Below are positions 53,592 to 63,093 of a stretch of DNA of 64,000 nucleotides, one piece after another. Positions within the stretch are counted from its first letter, which is position 1; each line of letters starts with the position of its first letter. The position numbers and the translations under genes were made by a program. The stretch is from Kitasatospora sp. NBC_00374 (GTDB lineage Bacteria; Actinomycetota; Actinomycetes; Streptomycetales; Streptomycetaceae), in assembly GCF_041434935.1 (NCBI RefSeq), contig NZ_CP107964.1, positions 2,976,001-3,040,000 on the forward strand, written 5' to 3'. Under the pieces are notes generated by a model. The model did no database searches, was not told the DNA's origin, and saw nothing but the letters and a program-made list of their open reading frames with translations.

Positions 53592-56500
53592 TTACTCGGA
53601 CGCCGTATCACCTTCGGCGGCCGCGGCCTTCTTGGCCGCCGCGCTGGTCCGCTTGGTGGCGGTCTTGCGGGCGGTGGTCTTCTTGGCAGCGGCGGTCTTC
53701 TTGGCCGCCGTCGCCGTGGTGGTGGCCTTCTTGGCGGCGGCCTTGCGCGGGGCCCGCTTCTTCGGAGCCGGGGCCTCCTCGGCCTCCTCCGCGACGACGG
53801 GCTGCTCCTCGGCCGGGGCCGCCTCGGCGGGCACCTCGACCTCGTCGGCCGGGGCCTGCTCGGCGACGGGCGCCTCGACCGGCTCGGTCACCGGCTCCTG
53901 GGCGGGCTGCTGCTCGGCCGCGGCCGACAGCGCGGCCTCGACCACGGCGTCGGCGCGGGCCTGCAGCACCACGATCTCGGCCTCGCCCGGCGCACCGGCC
54001 GGAGCCGTCGCCTTGCGGACCGCACGGCGGCGGGTACGGCCGGCGGCCGGCGCGGGCGCCGCGGCCGGGATCTCGACCAGGCTCGGCTGCGGAGCGGGCT
54101 CCACGGCCTCGACCGGGGTGACCGGCTCCTCGACCGCGATCTCCAGCTGCTCGACGGCCTCGGGCTCGACGACCTCGAAGGTCTCCTCCGCCTCGGCCTC
54201 GGCCTCGAACTCACCCTCGGCGCTCTCCAGCGCCTCCGGCTCGTTCTGCGCGGCGCCGCCCTTGCCCCGGCGGCGGCGCTTGACGCTGCCCGAGCCCGCG
54301 GCCTCGCCGGCCGTCTCGGTCCTGCCGCCACCGCCGTGGCTGTGCGGCTGGTCCATGTGGACGATGACGCCGCGCCCGTTGCAGTGCACGCAGGACTCGG
54401 AGAAGGACTCCAGCAGACCCTGGCCGACCCGCTTGCGGGTCATCTGCACCAGGCCGAGCGAGGTGACCTCGGCCACCTGGTGCTTGGTCCGGTCCCGGCC
54501 CAGGCACTCCAGCAGACGGCGCAGCACCAGGTCCCGGTTGGACTCCAGCACCATGTCGATGAAGTCGATCACGATGATGCCGCCGAGGTCGCGCAGCCGC
54601 AGCTGGCGGACGATCTCTTCGGCCGCCTCGATGTTGTTACGGGTGACGGTCTCCTCGAGGTTGCCGCCCTGGCCGACGAACTTGCCGGTGTTGACGTCGA
54701 CGACGATCATCGCCTCGGTCCGGTCGATCACCAGCGAACCACCGCTGGGCAGCCAGACCTTGCGGTCCAGCGCCTTCATCAGCTGCTCGTCGATCCGGTA
54801 GGTGGCGAACACGTCCACGTCGGACGTCCAGCGCTGGAGCCGGTCCGCGAGGTCGGGGGCCACGCCGCCGACGTACTCGTGGATGGTGTTCCACGCCTCG
54901 TTGCCGCTGACGATGACCTTGGTGAAGTCCTCGTTGAAGATGTCGCGGACGACCCGGACGGTCATGTCCGGCTCGCCGTAGAGCAGCGCCGGGGCGTTGC
55001 CGGTGGCGGCCTTCTTCTGGATCTCCTCCCACTGCGCCTGCAGGCGCTGCACGTCACGCGTCAGCTCGTCCTCGCTGGCGCCCTCGGCGGCGGTGCGCAC
55101 GATGACGCCCGCGTCGTCCGGGACGATCTTCTTGAGGATCTGCTTCAGCCGGGCGCGCTCGTTCTCCGGGAGCTTGCGGCTGATGCCGGTCATCGAGCCC
55201 TCGGGCACGTAGACCAGGTAGCGGCCGGGCAGCGAGATCTGGCTGGTCAGACGGGCACCCTTGTGACCGATCGGGTCCTTGGACACCTGGACCAGCACCG
55301 ACTGGCCGGACTTCAGCACCGACTCGATCCGGCGCGGGCCGCCGTGGCCCATCGCACCGAAGTTGACCTCACCGGCGTACAGCACCGCGTTGCGGCCCTT
55401 GCCGATGTCGACGAACGCGGCCTCCATCGACGGCAGCACGTTCTGGACCTTGCCCAGGTAGACGTTGCCGACGTACGAGGTGGCCTGCTCCTTGTTGACG
55501 TAGTGCTCGACGAGCACGCCGTCCTCCAGGACGCCGATCTGGGTGCGCAGGCCGTTCTGGCGCACCACCATCACGCGCTCGACCGACTCGCGGCGGGCCA
55601 GGAACTCGGCCTCGGTGATGATCGGCACCCGGCGGCGGCCCAGCTCGCGGCCCTCGCGGCGGCGCTGCTTCTTCGCCTCCAGGCGGGTCGAGCCCTTGAT
55701 GGACTGCACCTCGTCCGGGTCGAAGGCCGGCTCGGTGGAGCGGCGGCGCGGCTCGCGCACCTTCACCACCGTGCGGACGCCGTCCTCGGTGGTCTCGGCG
55801 GCCACCTCGACGCCGGCCTCGCCACTGCGGCGACGGCGACGGCGACGGCGACGCGAGGAGGACAGGCCGGAGGCCAGGTCGTCCTCGTCCTCGTCCTCCT
55901 CCTCGGCGGCAGCGGACGGCTCCTCGGCCGACTCGGCGGCCACCGTCTCGGTGTCGGTCTCGTTCTCGTCGTTCTCACCACGGCGGCGGCGACGGCCACC
56001 GCGGCGGCGACGACGGGACGGACGGCCGTCCTCGTCCCACTCGGCCTCGGTCTCCGGGCCGGACTCGGGCGCCTCGACGGGCGCCTCGACGGCGGCCGGC
56101 TCGGGCTGCTGCGCGCGGGCCTCGGCCTGCACGCGGGCCTCCTGGGCACGCGCCTCCTGGGCCCGGGACTCCTGGACGCGGGCCTCCTGCTGGGACCGGC
56201 CCTCGGGGCGGACCCGCACGGAGGTGCGGACCCGGCGGCGACGGCCGACCCCGCTGTACTCGAACTCGTCCTCGGTCTGCTCGGCGGCGGGCGCGGCGGC
56301 CTTCGCCGCCGGTGCCTTCGCGGCCTTGGCGGGCTGCGCGGGGGCGGCGGCAGGCTCGGCTGCCGGTGCCGGGGCGGCCACGAACGGAGTCGGCTCCTGG
56401 AAGACCGGGGCCTGGAAGATCGCGGTGGAGGGGCGCACCGCGCGGCGGCGCACCCGCTGCGGCGGCTCCGCCTCGGCGGGGGCCTCGACGACCGGGGCCT

Positions 56501-57146
56501 CGGCCTCGGCGGCGACCGGGGTCTCCGGCTCGGCCTCCTCGGCCTCCTCGGCCTCCTGCGGCTCCTCGGCGGCGGCCGGCTCGGCGGCGGGGGTCTCGAC
56601 GACCGGCGCGGCCTCGACGACCCGGCGGCGACGCGGCCGACGGGCCGGGGTCTCCTCGGCGGCGGGCTCGGCGGCCGGCTCGACGACGGCCTCGGCCACC
56701 GGCTCGGCGGCCGGCGCACCGGCCGGCGACTCGGCACGCTTGCGGGTGCGGCGGGCCCGGACCGGCTTCTCGGCGGCCGGCTCGGCGGCGGGGGTCTCGG
56801 CAGCGGGGGTCTCGACGACCGGCTCCGCCACCGGCTCGGCGGCAGGCGCCTCGACGGCGGCCTCCGGCGCACCGGCCGGCGACTCGACGCGCTTACGGGT
56901 ACGGCGGGCACGGACCGGCTTCTCGGCCGGCGGCTCGACGGCGGCCGGCTCGGTGGCGGCCGGGGCCTCGGCGACCGGGGCCTCGGCGGGCACTACGGTC
57001 TCGGCGCTCTCGGCGGCAGCGCCCTGCGGCGCACCGGCCGGGCGGGAGACCGCCCGGCGGCGACGGCGCGGCGGAGCGGCGGAAACGCCGTCGGCATCAT
57101 GGTCGGCCGGTGCCGCAGACGACTGCGGTTCGGTGTTCTCGAGCAT
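53592..57146 (-). CDS. rne: Ribonuclease E/G family endoribonuclease, very large
   Basis: Single-strand-specific endonuclease that initiates mRNA decay and processes rRNA and tRNA precursors. The 1184-residue protein has an N-terminal disordered Ala/Glu/Pro/Arg region (about 1-480) with repeated VRARRTRKRVESPAGAPEA and AEPVAEPVVETPAAE units, then the conserved core: an S1 domain near 530-600 (YVNKEQATSYVGNVYLGKVQ, VLYAGEVNFG), the catalytic DNase-I-like part near 815-870 (DRTEAMIVVDVNTGKFVG, GGIIVIDFIDM) and the zinc-link CVHCNGRG near 920. The C-terminus (about 930-1184) is acidic and ends in a lysine/alanine tail of the histone H1-like kind (KKAAKK-type). Start ATG at 57146. A long 5 prime region is upstream. 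Confidence 0.93.
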   Translation of the reverse strand: MLENTEPQSSAAPADHDADGVSAAPPRRRRRAVSRPAGAPQGAAAESAETVVPAEAPVAEAPAATEPAAVEPPAEKPVRARRTRKRVESPAGAPEAAVEAPAAEPVAEPVVETPAAETPAAEPAAEKPVRARRTRKRAESPAGAPAAEPVAEAVVEPAAEPAAEETPARRPRRRRVVEAAPVVETPAAEPAAAEEPQEAEEAEEAEPETPVAAEAEAPVVEAPAEAEPPQRVRRRAVRPSTAIFQAPVFQEPTPFVAAPAPAAEPAAAPAQPAKAAKAPAAKAAAPAAEQTEDEFEYSGVGRRRRVRTSVRVRPEGRSQQEARVQESRAQEARAQEARVQAEARAQQPEPAAVEAPVEAPESGPETEAEWDEDGRPSRRRRRGGRRRRRGENDENETDTETVAAESAEEPSAAAEEEDEDEDDLASGLSSSRRRRRRRRRSGEAGVEVAAETTEDGVRTVVKVREPRRRSTEPAFDPDEVQSIKGSTRLEAKKQRRREGRELGRRRVPIITEAEFLARRESVERVMVVRQNGLRTQIGVLEDGVLVEHYVNKEQATSYVGNVYLGKVQNVLPSMEAAFVDIGKGRNAVLYAGEVNFGAMGHGGPRRIESVLKSGQSVLVQVSKDPIGHKGARLTSQISLPGRYLVYVPEGSMTGISRKLPENERARLKQILKKIVPDDAGVIVRTAAEGASEDELTRDVQRLQAQWEEIQKKAATGNAPALLYGEPDMTVRVVRDIFNEDFTKVIVSGNEAWNTIHEYVGGVAPDLADRLQRWTSDVDVFATYRIDEQLMKALDRKVWLPSGGSLVIDRTEAMIVVDVNTGKFVGQGGNLEETVTRNNIEAAEEIVRQLRLRDLGGIIVIDFIDMVLESNRDLVLRRLLECLGRDRTKHQVAEVTSLGLVQMTRKRVGQGLLESFSESCVHCNGRGVIVHMDQPHSHGGGGRTETAGEAAGSGSVKRRRRGKGGAAQNEPEALESAEGEFEAEAEAEETFEVVEPEAVEQLEIAVEEPVTPVEAVEPAPQPSLVEIPAAAPAPAAGRTRRRAVRKATAPAGAPGEAEIVVLQARADAVVEAALSAAAEQQPAQEPVTEPVEAPVAEQAPADEVEVPAEAAPAEEQPVVAEEAEEAPAPKKRAPRKAAAKKATTTATAAKKTAAAKKTTARKTATKRTSAAAKKAAAAEGDTASE

Positions 57147-57601
57147 GCGGGTGGATCTCCCGTCAGGCCCCCGGGCTCCGTATCCGAGCACGGCGGGCCA
57201 CCGGGGTTCCGGTCGGTCGCGATGATCGCGGACCGACTCCCACGGCGCCGCCGTGCGGACGCGAGGCCGCACAGGGGCTCGTAGTCTCGCTCGGCGCCCC
57301 GCACGGTGCGGGGTGTCGAAAGTCTTCTGGTCTGGGCCAGTGTTCTCAGTTGTCCGGGCCACTTCCGGACCCGGCCTGGTTGGCTGCCAGGCGGGTTCCT
57401 CCGGGCCGGTTGCGGGCCGGAGGAAGGATCCTCGGGCCGGCCGACCATCCGGGTCGGCAGGCCGCAAGGGCTGGCCTTCGTGGTCGACGGCGCTCGCTCC
57501 CCTGGGGAGCCGCGGGGCCCGTGGAGCCGCGGCTCCGGAACAAGTCCGGACCGGGGCTCCCGCCCACTCGGCGGACGCGGATGCGCGCAGCCAGGCGGCC
57601 T
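57147..57601. other. Non-coding region upstream of rne (455 nt)
   Basis: The gap between rne and the TIGR03936 gene has no convincing gene. It contains a 7-bp hairpin CCCCGCA-cgg-TGCGGGG at 57297-57313, another imperfect hairpin with arms GTCGGTC and GACCGAC near 57212-57237, and short AT-richer stretches near 57320-57350. It probably holds a long structured 5 prime untranslated region of rne; RNase E genes elsewhere control their own mRNA through such leaders. Confidence 0.55.
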
Positions 57602-58366
57602 CTACTGGCCGGCCGTGGCCGCTGCGCGGTCGAGCGCCAGCGGGTCGGTCACCGTGCCGGACTCCTCGTCGAGCGGCCCCTGCGCCAGCCTGGTCACCTC
57701 AGCGGGGACCGGCGGCGCCAGGTCGGCCGTCACACGGAGACCGGACAAAACGTCGTCGGGTCGTACGGCGGGTGTGGCGTGTCGTACTACCAGCCGCAGT
57801 ATCGCACAGGGACCGCCGGTCCGAACATCACCGGTACCGTCCGTACCGGTGTCGTTACCATTCCCGACCTGCGCCGCTACAACCTCGAGCGTGGCGACCG
57901 CGGCACGCGCGTCGAATACCCGCATGCCGTTCTTGGTCTGGCGCTGCACCTCGACGGCCTCCGCGGCCAGGAACGCGGCGACCGCGCGGTCGGCCTCCTG
58001 CTGCGGCACCCCGTCGAGTTTCAGCTGCCACTCGGAGGCCTCCAGGCGTTCCACGAAGTTGGGCGTGCGCACCTCGACCGCGTCGATCACGTCCAGGCCG
58101 GGCGGCAGCGACTCGTCCAGCTGCGCACGCAGCTGCTCCGGGTCGCGGGTCTCGGCCAGACCGATCTCCAGGTACTCGGCCTCGCTGGCCACCCCGGTCG
58201 GGGCGGCGTTGGCGTACGAGACCTTCGGGTGCGGGGTGAAGCCCGCGGAGTACGCCATCGGGACGGCCGAGCGGCGCAGCGCGCGCTCGAAGGCCCGTTG
58301 GAAGTCCCGGTGGCTGGTGAAGCGCAGACGGCCTCGCTTGGTGTAGCGGAGACGGATGCGCTGCAC
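57602..58366 (-). CDS. TIGR03936 family radical SAM-associated protein
   Basis: A 254-residue DUF2344-type protein that pairs with TIGR03960 radical SAM proteins; together they are thought to act on RNA or a cofactor, but the reaction is unknown. The family start MQRIRLRYTKRGRLRFTSHR (GTG at 58366) and SAGFTPHPKVSYANAAPTGV are clear, as is EYLEIGLAETRDPEQL. No cysteine-rich motif or membrane segment is seen. It lies downstream of the TIGR03960 gene (59852) on the same strand, but with the repeat protein gene (58520) between them. rne follows. Confidence 0.93.
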   Translation of the reverse strand: MQRIRLRYTKRGRLRFTSHRDFQRAFERALRRSAVPMAYSAGFTPHPKVSYANAAPTGVASEAEYLEIGLAETRDPEQLRAQLDESLPPGLDVIDAVEVRTPNFVERLEASEWQLKLDGVPQQEADRAVAAFLAAEAVEVQRQTKNGMRVFDARAAVATLEVVAAQVGNGNDTGTDGTGDVRTGGPCAILRLVVRHATPAVRPDDVLSGLRVTADLAPPVPAEVTRLAQGPLDEESGTVTDPLALDRAAATAGQ

Positions 58367-58519
58367 CGTCGGAGCGGGCGGCGGACCGTCGGGCGTGCGG
58401 CGTGCCAGGGTCGCTCAGTCCTTAGTCAGTAAGCCAGTCCGGCCCACCGCCTTGTCGGCGTCGGCCGGACTTCTGTCAGGACAAGGGTACGCGGCCCGGG
58501 AGCGGCGTTCGCGCGCCGC

Positions 58520-59668
58520 TCACCCGAGCAGCGCCCGGCGGAACTCGCGGCTCGCCCGGCGGACCTCCCGGCCCGTCCGTCGGAGTTCGGCCTTGGCGGG
58601 CCACCAGACCTCGTGCCGCAGCCAGCGGCACGGCCGGACCACCAGGAACCGCCAGATGCGTCCGGCCAGCCGCCAGGCCCACACCACGGCCTGCCGGAGC
58701 GTGCCCAGCAGTGGCCCGAGCAGCGTCCGCCAGAGCCACACCAGCGGGACAACGACCAGGCGGCCGAGGACGGTCCCGACCAGCGTTCCGAGGGCGCCGG
58801 CCGCCCACTCCAGCGCCCGGGCGAGCGGCACCAGCACGTACCGGTACAGCGCAGCCAGGGGGACCACCAGCAGGTGCCGGGCGCTCCAGCGGCAGGCGGC
58901 GGCCAGCCCCCGGGCCAGCCGGCCGGCGGCGGCGGTCGCGGCCCGGACGGCCGACGCCAGCGCCTTGCCGAGCGGCACCAGCAGGTACCGGTGGAGCGTC
59001 CCGGCCGGAAGGACCAGCCCGTACCGGACCAGCCACTCACAGGCCGTCCCCACACCCAGCAGGGCGGCGAGCAGCCCCCGGCCGAACGGCACCAGCAGGC
59101 GGCGGCCGATCAGCACCAGCGGCGCCGCCAGCAGCAGGTGCGCCGCCCTGGCCGCGCCCCGGCCGATCGCCCGCAGCAGGCGGCCGACGACCCGCGCGGG
59201 CGCGGCCACCAGGTGCCGGTGGAGCCGGCCGCAGAGTGCCACGACGCCCGCCCCGGCCGCGAGCAGCGCCTGGACGCAGGGGCCCAGGATCCGGCGGGAC
59301 ACGAGGACGAGCAGCGCCGTCAGTGCTCCGGCCGACCGGACCACGCCCCGCACGGCCGCGGACCACAGCCACCGGAGCCCCCGGGCCAGTGGCACCAGGA
59401 CGCGGTGGTGGACCCACCCGAGCGGCAGCACCACCAGCCGGATCCAGACCCGGCGCAGCACCCGCCCCAGCGGGGCCACCAGGTACCGGTACAGGAACCG
59501 GGCCGGCCGGGCCAGCAGCCGGTCCGCCGCCCACCCGAGTGCCTGCCGGGACGCCCGGCCGGCGGCGGTGAGGCCCTCCCAGGCGAACCTCAGCGGAAGC
59601 ACCACGACCAGTGCCACCACCCGCGCCACCCAGGTCAGGTATCCCCCGGAGTGCTGTCGCTCGTCCAT
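58520..59668 (-). CDS. Arg-rich hydrophobic protein with 38-residue repeats
   Basis: A 382-residue protein of no recognised family. After a short MDERQHSGGYL start, nearly the whole length consists of a repeated unit of hydrophobic and arginine-rich helix with a proline in motifs such as YRYLVAPLGRVL (60-71), HHRVLVPLARGL (87-98), GRRLLVPFGRGL (188-199), HRYLLVPLGKAL (226-237), YRYVLVPLARAL (275-286), and WRTLLGPLLGTL (313-324). The key prolines at 194, 232, 270, 308, 346 and at 281, 319, 357 recur exactly every 38 residues; several are paired 11 residues apart (183/194, 221/232, 270/281, 308/319, 346/357). It ends with a very basic helix (RRTGREVRRASREFRRALLG). A GGGGGAG box supports the ATG at 59668. 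The helices are amphipathic and membrane binding is likely, but this is inference. Confidence 0.9.
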   Translation of the reverse strand: MDERQHSGGYLTWVARVVALVVVLPLRFAWEGLTAAGRASRQALGWAADRLLARPARFLYRYLVAPLGRVLRRVWIRLVVLPLGWVHHRVLVPLARGLRWLWSAAVRGVVRSAGALTALLVLVSRRILGPCVQALLAAGAGVVALCGRLHRHLVAAPARVVGRLLRAIGRGAARAAHLLLAAPLVLIGRRLLVPFGRGLLAALLGVGTACEWLVRYGLVLPAGTLHRYLLVPLGKALASAVRAATAAAGRLARGLAAACRWSARHLLVVPLAALYRYVLVPLARALEWAAGALGTLVGTVLGRLVVVPLVWLWRTLLGPLLGTLRQAVVWAWRLAGRIWRFLVVRPCRWLRHEVWWPAKAELRRTGREVRRASREFRRALLG

Positions 59669-59798
59669 CCGCTCCCCCACCGACGGCCCCTCGGCCGGGC
59701 CGGCGGGTCCCGCCGGCACTGCGCCCGGTGATCGTCTCGAAGCCGAGAGCGTAGTGCACCCCCGGGCGGCCGTCGCCGGCCGTGCGGGCCGGGAGACG

Positions 59799-59840
59799 CG
59801 GAACCCGCCCGCGGACGCGTGGCGTCCGGGGCGGGTTCCG
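59799..59840 (-). terminator. Terminator hairpin downstream of the TIGR03960 gene
   Basis: CGGAACCCGCCC (59799-59810) pairs with GGGCGGGTTCCG (59829-59840), and an inner stem GGACGC/GCGTCC (59813-59827) continues inside. It lies 12 nt past the TIGR03960 stop on the minus strand. There is no U-tract. Confidence 0.85.
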
Positions 59841-59851
59841 TGGGAGCGGGG

Positions 59852-61777
59852 TTACTTGACGACCGTCAGCGGCAGCAGCTTCTTGCCCGTGGGGCCGATC
59901 TGGATGCTCGTATCCATCTGAGGGCACACCCCACAGTCGAAGCACGGGGTCCAGCGGCAGTCCTCGACCTCGACCTCCTCCAGGGCGTCCTGCCAGTCCT
60001 CCCAGAGCCAGTCCTTGTCGAGGCCGCTGTCCAGGTGGTCCCAGGGCAGCACCTCCTCGTAGGTGCGCTCACGCGTGGTGTACCAGTCGACGTCCACGCC
60101 GGTGCCGGCCAGGCCCTTGTCGGCGCAGGCCATCCAGCGGTCGTAGGAGAAGTGCTCGCGCCAGCCGTCGAAGCGGCCGCCGTCCTCGTAGACGGCGCGG
60201 ATGACGGCGCCGATCCGGCGGTCGCCGCGGGAGAGCAGGCCCTCGATGATGCCGGGCTTGCCGTCGTGGTAGCGGAAGCCGATGTTCTTGCCGTACTTGC
60301 GGTCGCTGCGGATGGAGTCGCGGAGCTTGCCGAGCCTCGCGTCGGTGTCCTCGGCGCTCAGCTGCGGGGCCCACTGGAAGGGGGTGTGCGGCTTGGGGAC
60401 GAAGCCGCCGATGGAGACGGTGCAGCGGATGTCGTTCTGGCCGGTGACCTCGCGGCCCTTCTGGATGACGTTCTTGGCCATCGCGCCGATCTGCAGCACG
60501 TCGTCGTCGGTCTCGGTCGGCAGGCCGCACATGAAGTACAGCTTCACCTGGCGCCAGCCGTTGCCGTAGGCGGTCGCGACGGTGTTGATGAGGTCCTCCT
60601 CGGACACCATCTTGTTGATCACCTTGCGGATCCGCTCACTGCCGCCCTCGGGGGCGAAGGTGAGACCGGAGCGGCGGCCGTTGCGGGAGAGCTCGTTGGC
60701 GAGGTCGATGTTGAAGGCGTCGACGCGGGTGGACGGCAGCGAGAGGCCGATCTTGTCCTCGGTGTACCGGTCGGCCAGGCCCTTGGCGATGTCGCCGATC
60801 TCGGTGTGGTCCGCGGAGGACAGCGAGAGCAGGCCGACCTCCTCGAAGCCGGTCGCCTTGAGGCCGCGTTCGACCATCTCGCCGATGCCGGTGATGCTTC
60901 GCTCCCGCACGGGGCGCGTGATCATGCCGGCCTGGCAGAAACGGCAGCCGCGGGTGCAGCCGCGGAAGATCTCGACGGACATCCGCTCGTGCACCGTCTC
61001 GGCGAGCGGGACCAGCGGCTGCTTGGGGTAGGGCCACTCGTCGAGGTCCATCACGGTGTGCTTGGAGACCCGCCACGGCACGCCCGCCCGGTTGGGCACC
61101 ACGCGGCCGATCCGGCCGTCCGCCAGGTACTCCACGTCGTAGAACCGCGGCACGTAGACGGCGCCGGTGCGGGCCAGCCGCAGCAGCACCTCGTCGCGTC
61201 CGCCGGGGCGGCCCTCGGCCTTCCAGCCGCGGATGATCTCGGTCATGTCGAGCACGGCCTGCTCGCCGTCGCCGATCACCGCGCAGTCGATGAAGTCCGC
61301 GATCGGCTCGGGGTTGAACGCGGCGTGGCCGCCGGCCAGCACGATCGGGTCGTCGACGGTGCGGTCCTTGGACTCCATCGGGATGCCCGCGAGGTCCAGT
61401 GCCGTGAGCATGTTGGTGTAGCCGAGCTCGGTGGAGAACGACAGGCCGAACACGTCGAAGGCCTTCACCGGGCGGTGCGCGTCGACCGTGAACTGCGGCA
61501 CCCGGTGCTCACGCATCAGTGCCTCCAGGTCCGGCCAGACGCTGTAGGTGCGCTCCGCGAGCACACCCTCGCGCTCGTTCAGCACCTCGTAGAGGATCAT
61601 GACGCCCTGGTTGGGCAGGCCGACCTCGTAGGCGTCGGGGTACATGAGTGCCCAGCGGACGTCGCAGGCGTCCCAGTCCTTCACGGTCGAGTTGAGCTCG
61701 CCGCCGACGTACTGGATCGGCTTCTGGACGTGCGGGAGGAGGGCCTCCAGGCGTGGGAAGACCGATTCGACTGGCAT
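59852..61777 (-). CDS. TIGR03960 family B12-binding radical SAM protein
   Basis: A 641-residue protein of the TIGR03960 group. The N-terminal cobalamin-binding-like domain includes WALMYPDAYEVGLPNQGVMI and the DPIVLAGGHAAFNPEPIADF section; the radical SAM domain has the cluster motif RGCTRGCRFCQAGMITRP (CxxxCxxC) and later RVDAFNIDLANELS and LTFAPEGGSERIRKVINK. The C-terminal domain has the cysteines TPCFDCGVCPQMDTS. It starts at the ATG at 61777. Its partner TIGR03936 protein is downstream (57602). Reaction unknown; the family co-occurs with rne and ribosomal genes in actinobacteria, suggesting an RNA-modification role. Confidence 0.95.
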   Translation of the reverse strand: MPVESVFPRLEALLPHVQKPIQYVGGELNSTVKDWDACDVRWALMYPDAYEVGLPNQGVMILYEVLNEREGVLAERTYSVWPDLEALMREHRVPQFTVDAHRPVKAFDVFGLSFSTELGYTNMLTALDLAGIPMESKDRTVDDPIVLAGGHAAFNPEPIADFIDCAVIGDGEQAVLDMTEIIRGWKAEGRPGGRDEVLLRLARTGAVYVPRFYDVEYLADGRIGRVVPNRAGVPWRVSKHTVMDLDEWPYPKQPLVPLAETVHERMSVEIFRGCTRGCRFCQAGMITRPVRERSITGIGEMVERGLKATGFEEVGLLSLSSADHTEIGDIAKGLADRYTEDKIGLSLPSTRVDAFNIDLANELSRNGRRSGLTFAPEGGSERIRKVINKMVSEEDLINTVATAYGNGWRQVKLYFMCGLPTETDDDVLQIGAMAKNVIQKGREVTGQNDIRCTVSIGGFVPKPHTPFQWAPQLSAEDTDARLGKLRDSIRSDRKYGKNIGFRYHDGKPGIIEGLLSRGDRRIGAVIRAVYEDGGRFDGWREHFSYDRWMACADKGLAGTGVDVDWYTTRERTYEEVLPWDHLDSGLDKDWLWEDWQDALEEVEVEDCRWTPCFDCGVCPQMDTSIQIGPTGKKLLPLTVVK

Positions 61778-61849
61778 GCGGTGAGCCTTTGGCTACGGGA
61801 ACAGGACGACTCTCAAGGGTAGCCGAATCGGGACCTTCCAAATTTTGAC

Positions 61850-61877
61850 GCCCGCGGCCCCGGTGGGGGCCGCGGGC
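61850..61877 (-). terminator. Terminator downstream of rodA
   Basis: GCCCGCGGCCCC (61850-61861) pairs perfectly with GGGGCCGCGGGC (61866-61877) around a GGTG loop; the transcript then continues CGTCAAAATTT, a weak U-tract. It lies 16 nt past the rodA stop. Confidence 0.85.
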
Positions 61878-61893
61878 ACCGGGCCGCGGGAGT

Positions 61894-63093
61894 TCAGATC
61901 CCTATCGGCCGTTGCGAGCGGACGGACTGCAGCAGTCCGACGGCGATCCAGACGGCGAACATCGAAGATCCGCCGTAGGAGACGAACGGCAGGGGGATAC
62001 CGGCCACCGGCATGATGCCGAGGTTCATCCCGATGTTCTCGAAGGCCTGGAAGGCGAACCAGATGACCACGCCGGCCGCGACGACGGTGCCGTACAGGTC
62101 GGTGGCCTGGCGGGCGATCCGGCAGGCCCGCCAGAGGATCACGCCGAGCAGACCGATCAGGACGGTGCCGCCGACGAAGCCGAGCTCCTCGCCGGCGACG
62201 CTGAACACGAAGTCGGTCTGCTGTTCGGGGACGAACTGGCCGGTGGTCTGGGTGCCGTGGAACAGGCCCATGCCGCTGAGCCCGCCGGAGCCGATCGCGA
62301 TCCGGGCCTGGGCGGTGTTGTAGCCGACGCCGCCGGGGTCGAGGGTGGGGTCGGCGAAGGCGGCGAAGCGGTCGATCTGGTACTTGCTCAGCACGCCGAG
62401 CTTCCAGATCGCGATCGCGCCGCCGGCGCCGACCGAGATCAGGCCGAGCACCCAGCGGTTGGCGGCGCCGGAGGCGAGCAGGATGCCCATCACGGTGACG
62501 GCCATGACCATCACCGAGCCGAGGTCGGGCATCAGCATGACGACGCCCATCGGGACGGCGGCCACCACCAGGGCGTGGATGACGCTGCGGCTGGGCGGGA
62601 ACTCCCGCTCACCCGCGTCCACCCGGGCGGACAGCACCACGGCCATGCCGAGCACGATGGCGAGCTTGGCGAACTCGGCCGGCTGGATGGAGAAACCGCC
62701 GCCGAACTGGATCCAGGAGTGCGCGCCGTTGATGGTGGAGCCGAGCGGGCTGAGCACCGCCAGCAGCATCAGCAGCACGGCGATGTAGACAAACGGGACG
62801 GCGGTGCGCAGCCGCCTCGTCCCTATCACCACGACCACGCCGCACAGCACCAGCCCGATCACCAGGTTGGTGAGGTGCCGGTAGAGGAAGTACTGCGGGT
62901 CGCCGTGGGTCAGCGCGTCGCGGCCGCGGGTGGCCGACCAGACCAGCAGCGAGCTGCCCAGGGAGAGGGCGAGCGCGGCCAGGATCATGATCCAGTCGAC
63001 CCGGCGCAGCGGGGCGTCCTTGGCGAGCGCCCGGGAGATCGAGCCGCGCTGGGGGCTGAGCCGGACCTGCCGGTACGAGCCGTAGGAGGTCAT
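61894..63093 (-). CDS. rodA: Peptidoglycan glycosyltransferase RodA (SEDS family)
   Basis: SEDS polymerase that extends glycan strands from lipid II together with a class B penicillin-binding protein. The 399-residue product has about ten transmembrane segments and the family blocks NGAHSWIQFGGGFSIQPAEF, LMPDLGSVMVMAVTVMGI (with the catalytic-type Asp), VGYNTAQARIAIGSGGLSGMGLF and GIMPVAGIPLPFVSYGGSS. The start is the ATG at 63093, which overlaps the stop of the upstream penicillin-binding protein gene as ATGA, so the pair is translationally coupled. It acts in lateral or polar wall growth. In Streptomyces, this locus is linked to mreB-type elongation genes further upstream. Confidence 0.97.
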   Translation of the reverse strand: MTSYGSYRQVRLSPQRGSISRALAKDAPLRRVDWIMILAALALSLGSSLLVWSATRGRDALTHGDPQYFLYRHLTNLVIGLVLCGVVVVIGTRRLRTAVPFVYIAVLLMLLAVLSPLGSTINGAHSWIQFGGGFSIQPAEFAKLAIVLGMAVVLSARVDAGEREFPPSRSVIHALVVAAVPMGVVMLMPDLGSVMVMAVTVMGILLASGAANRWVLGLISVGAGGAIAIWKLGVLSKYQIDRFAAFADPTLDPGGVGYNTAQARIAIGSGGLSGMGLFHGTQTTGQFVPEQQTDFVFSVAGEELGFVGGTVLIGLLGVILWRACRIARQATDLYGTVVAAGVVIWFAFQAFENIGMNLGIMPVAGIPLPFVSYGGSSMFAVWIAVGLLQSVRSQRPIGI

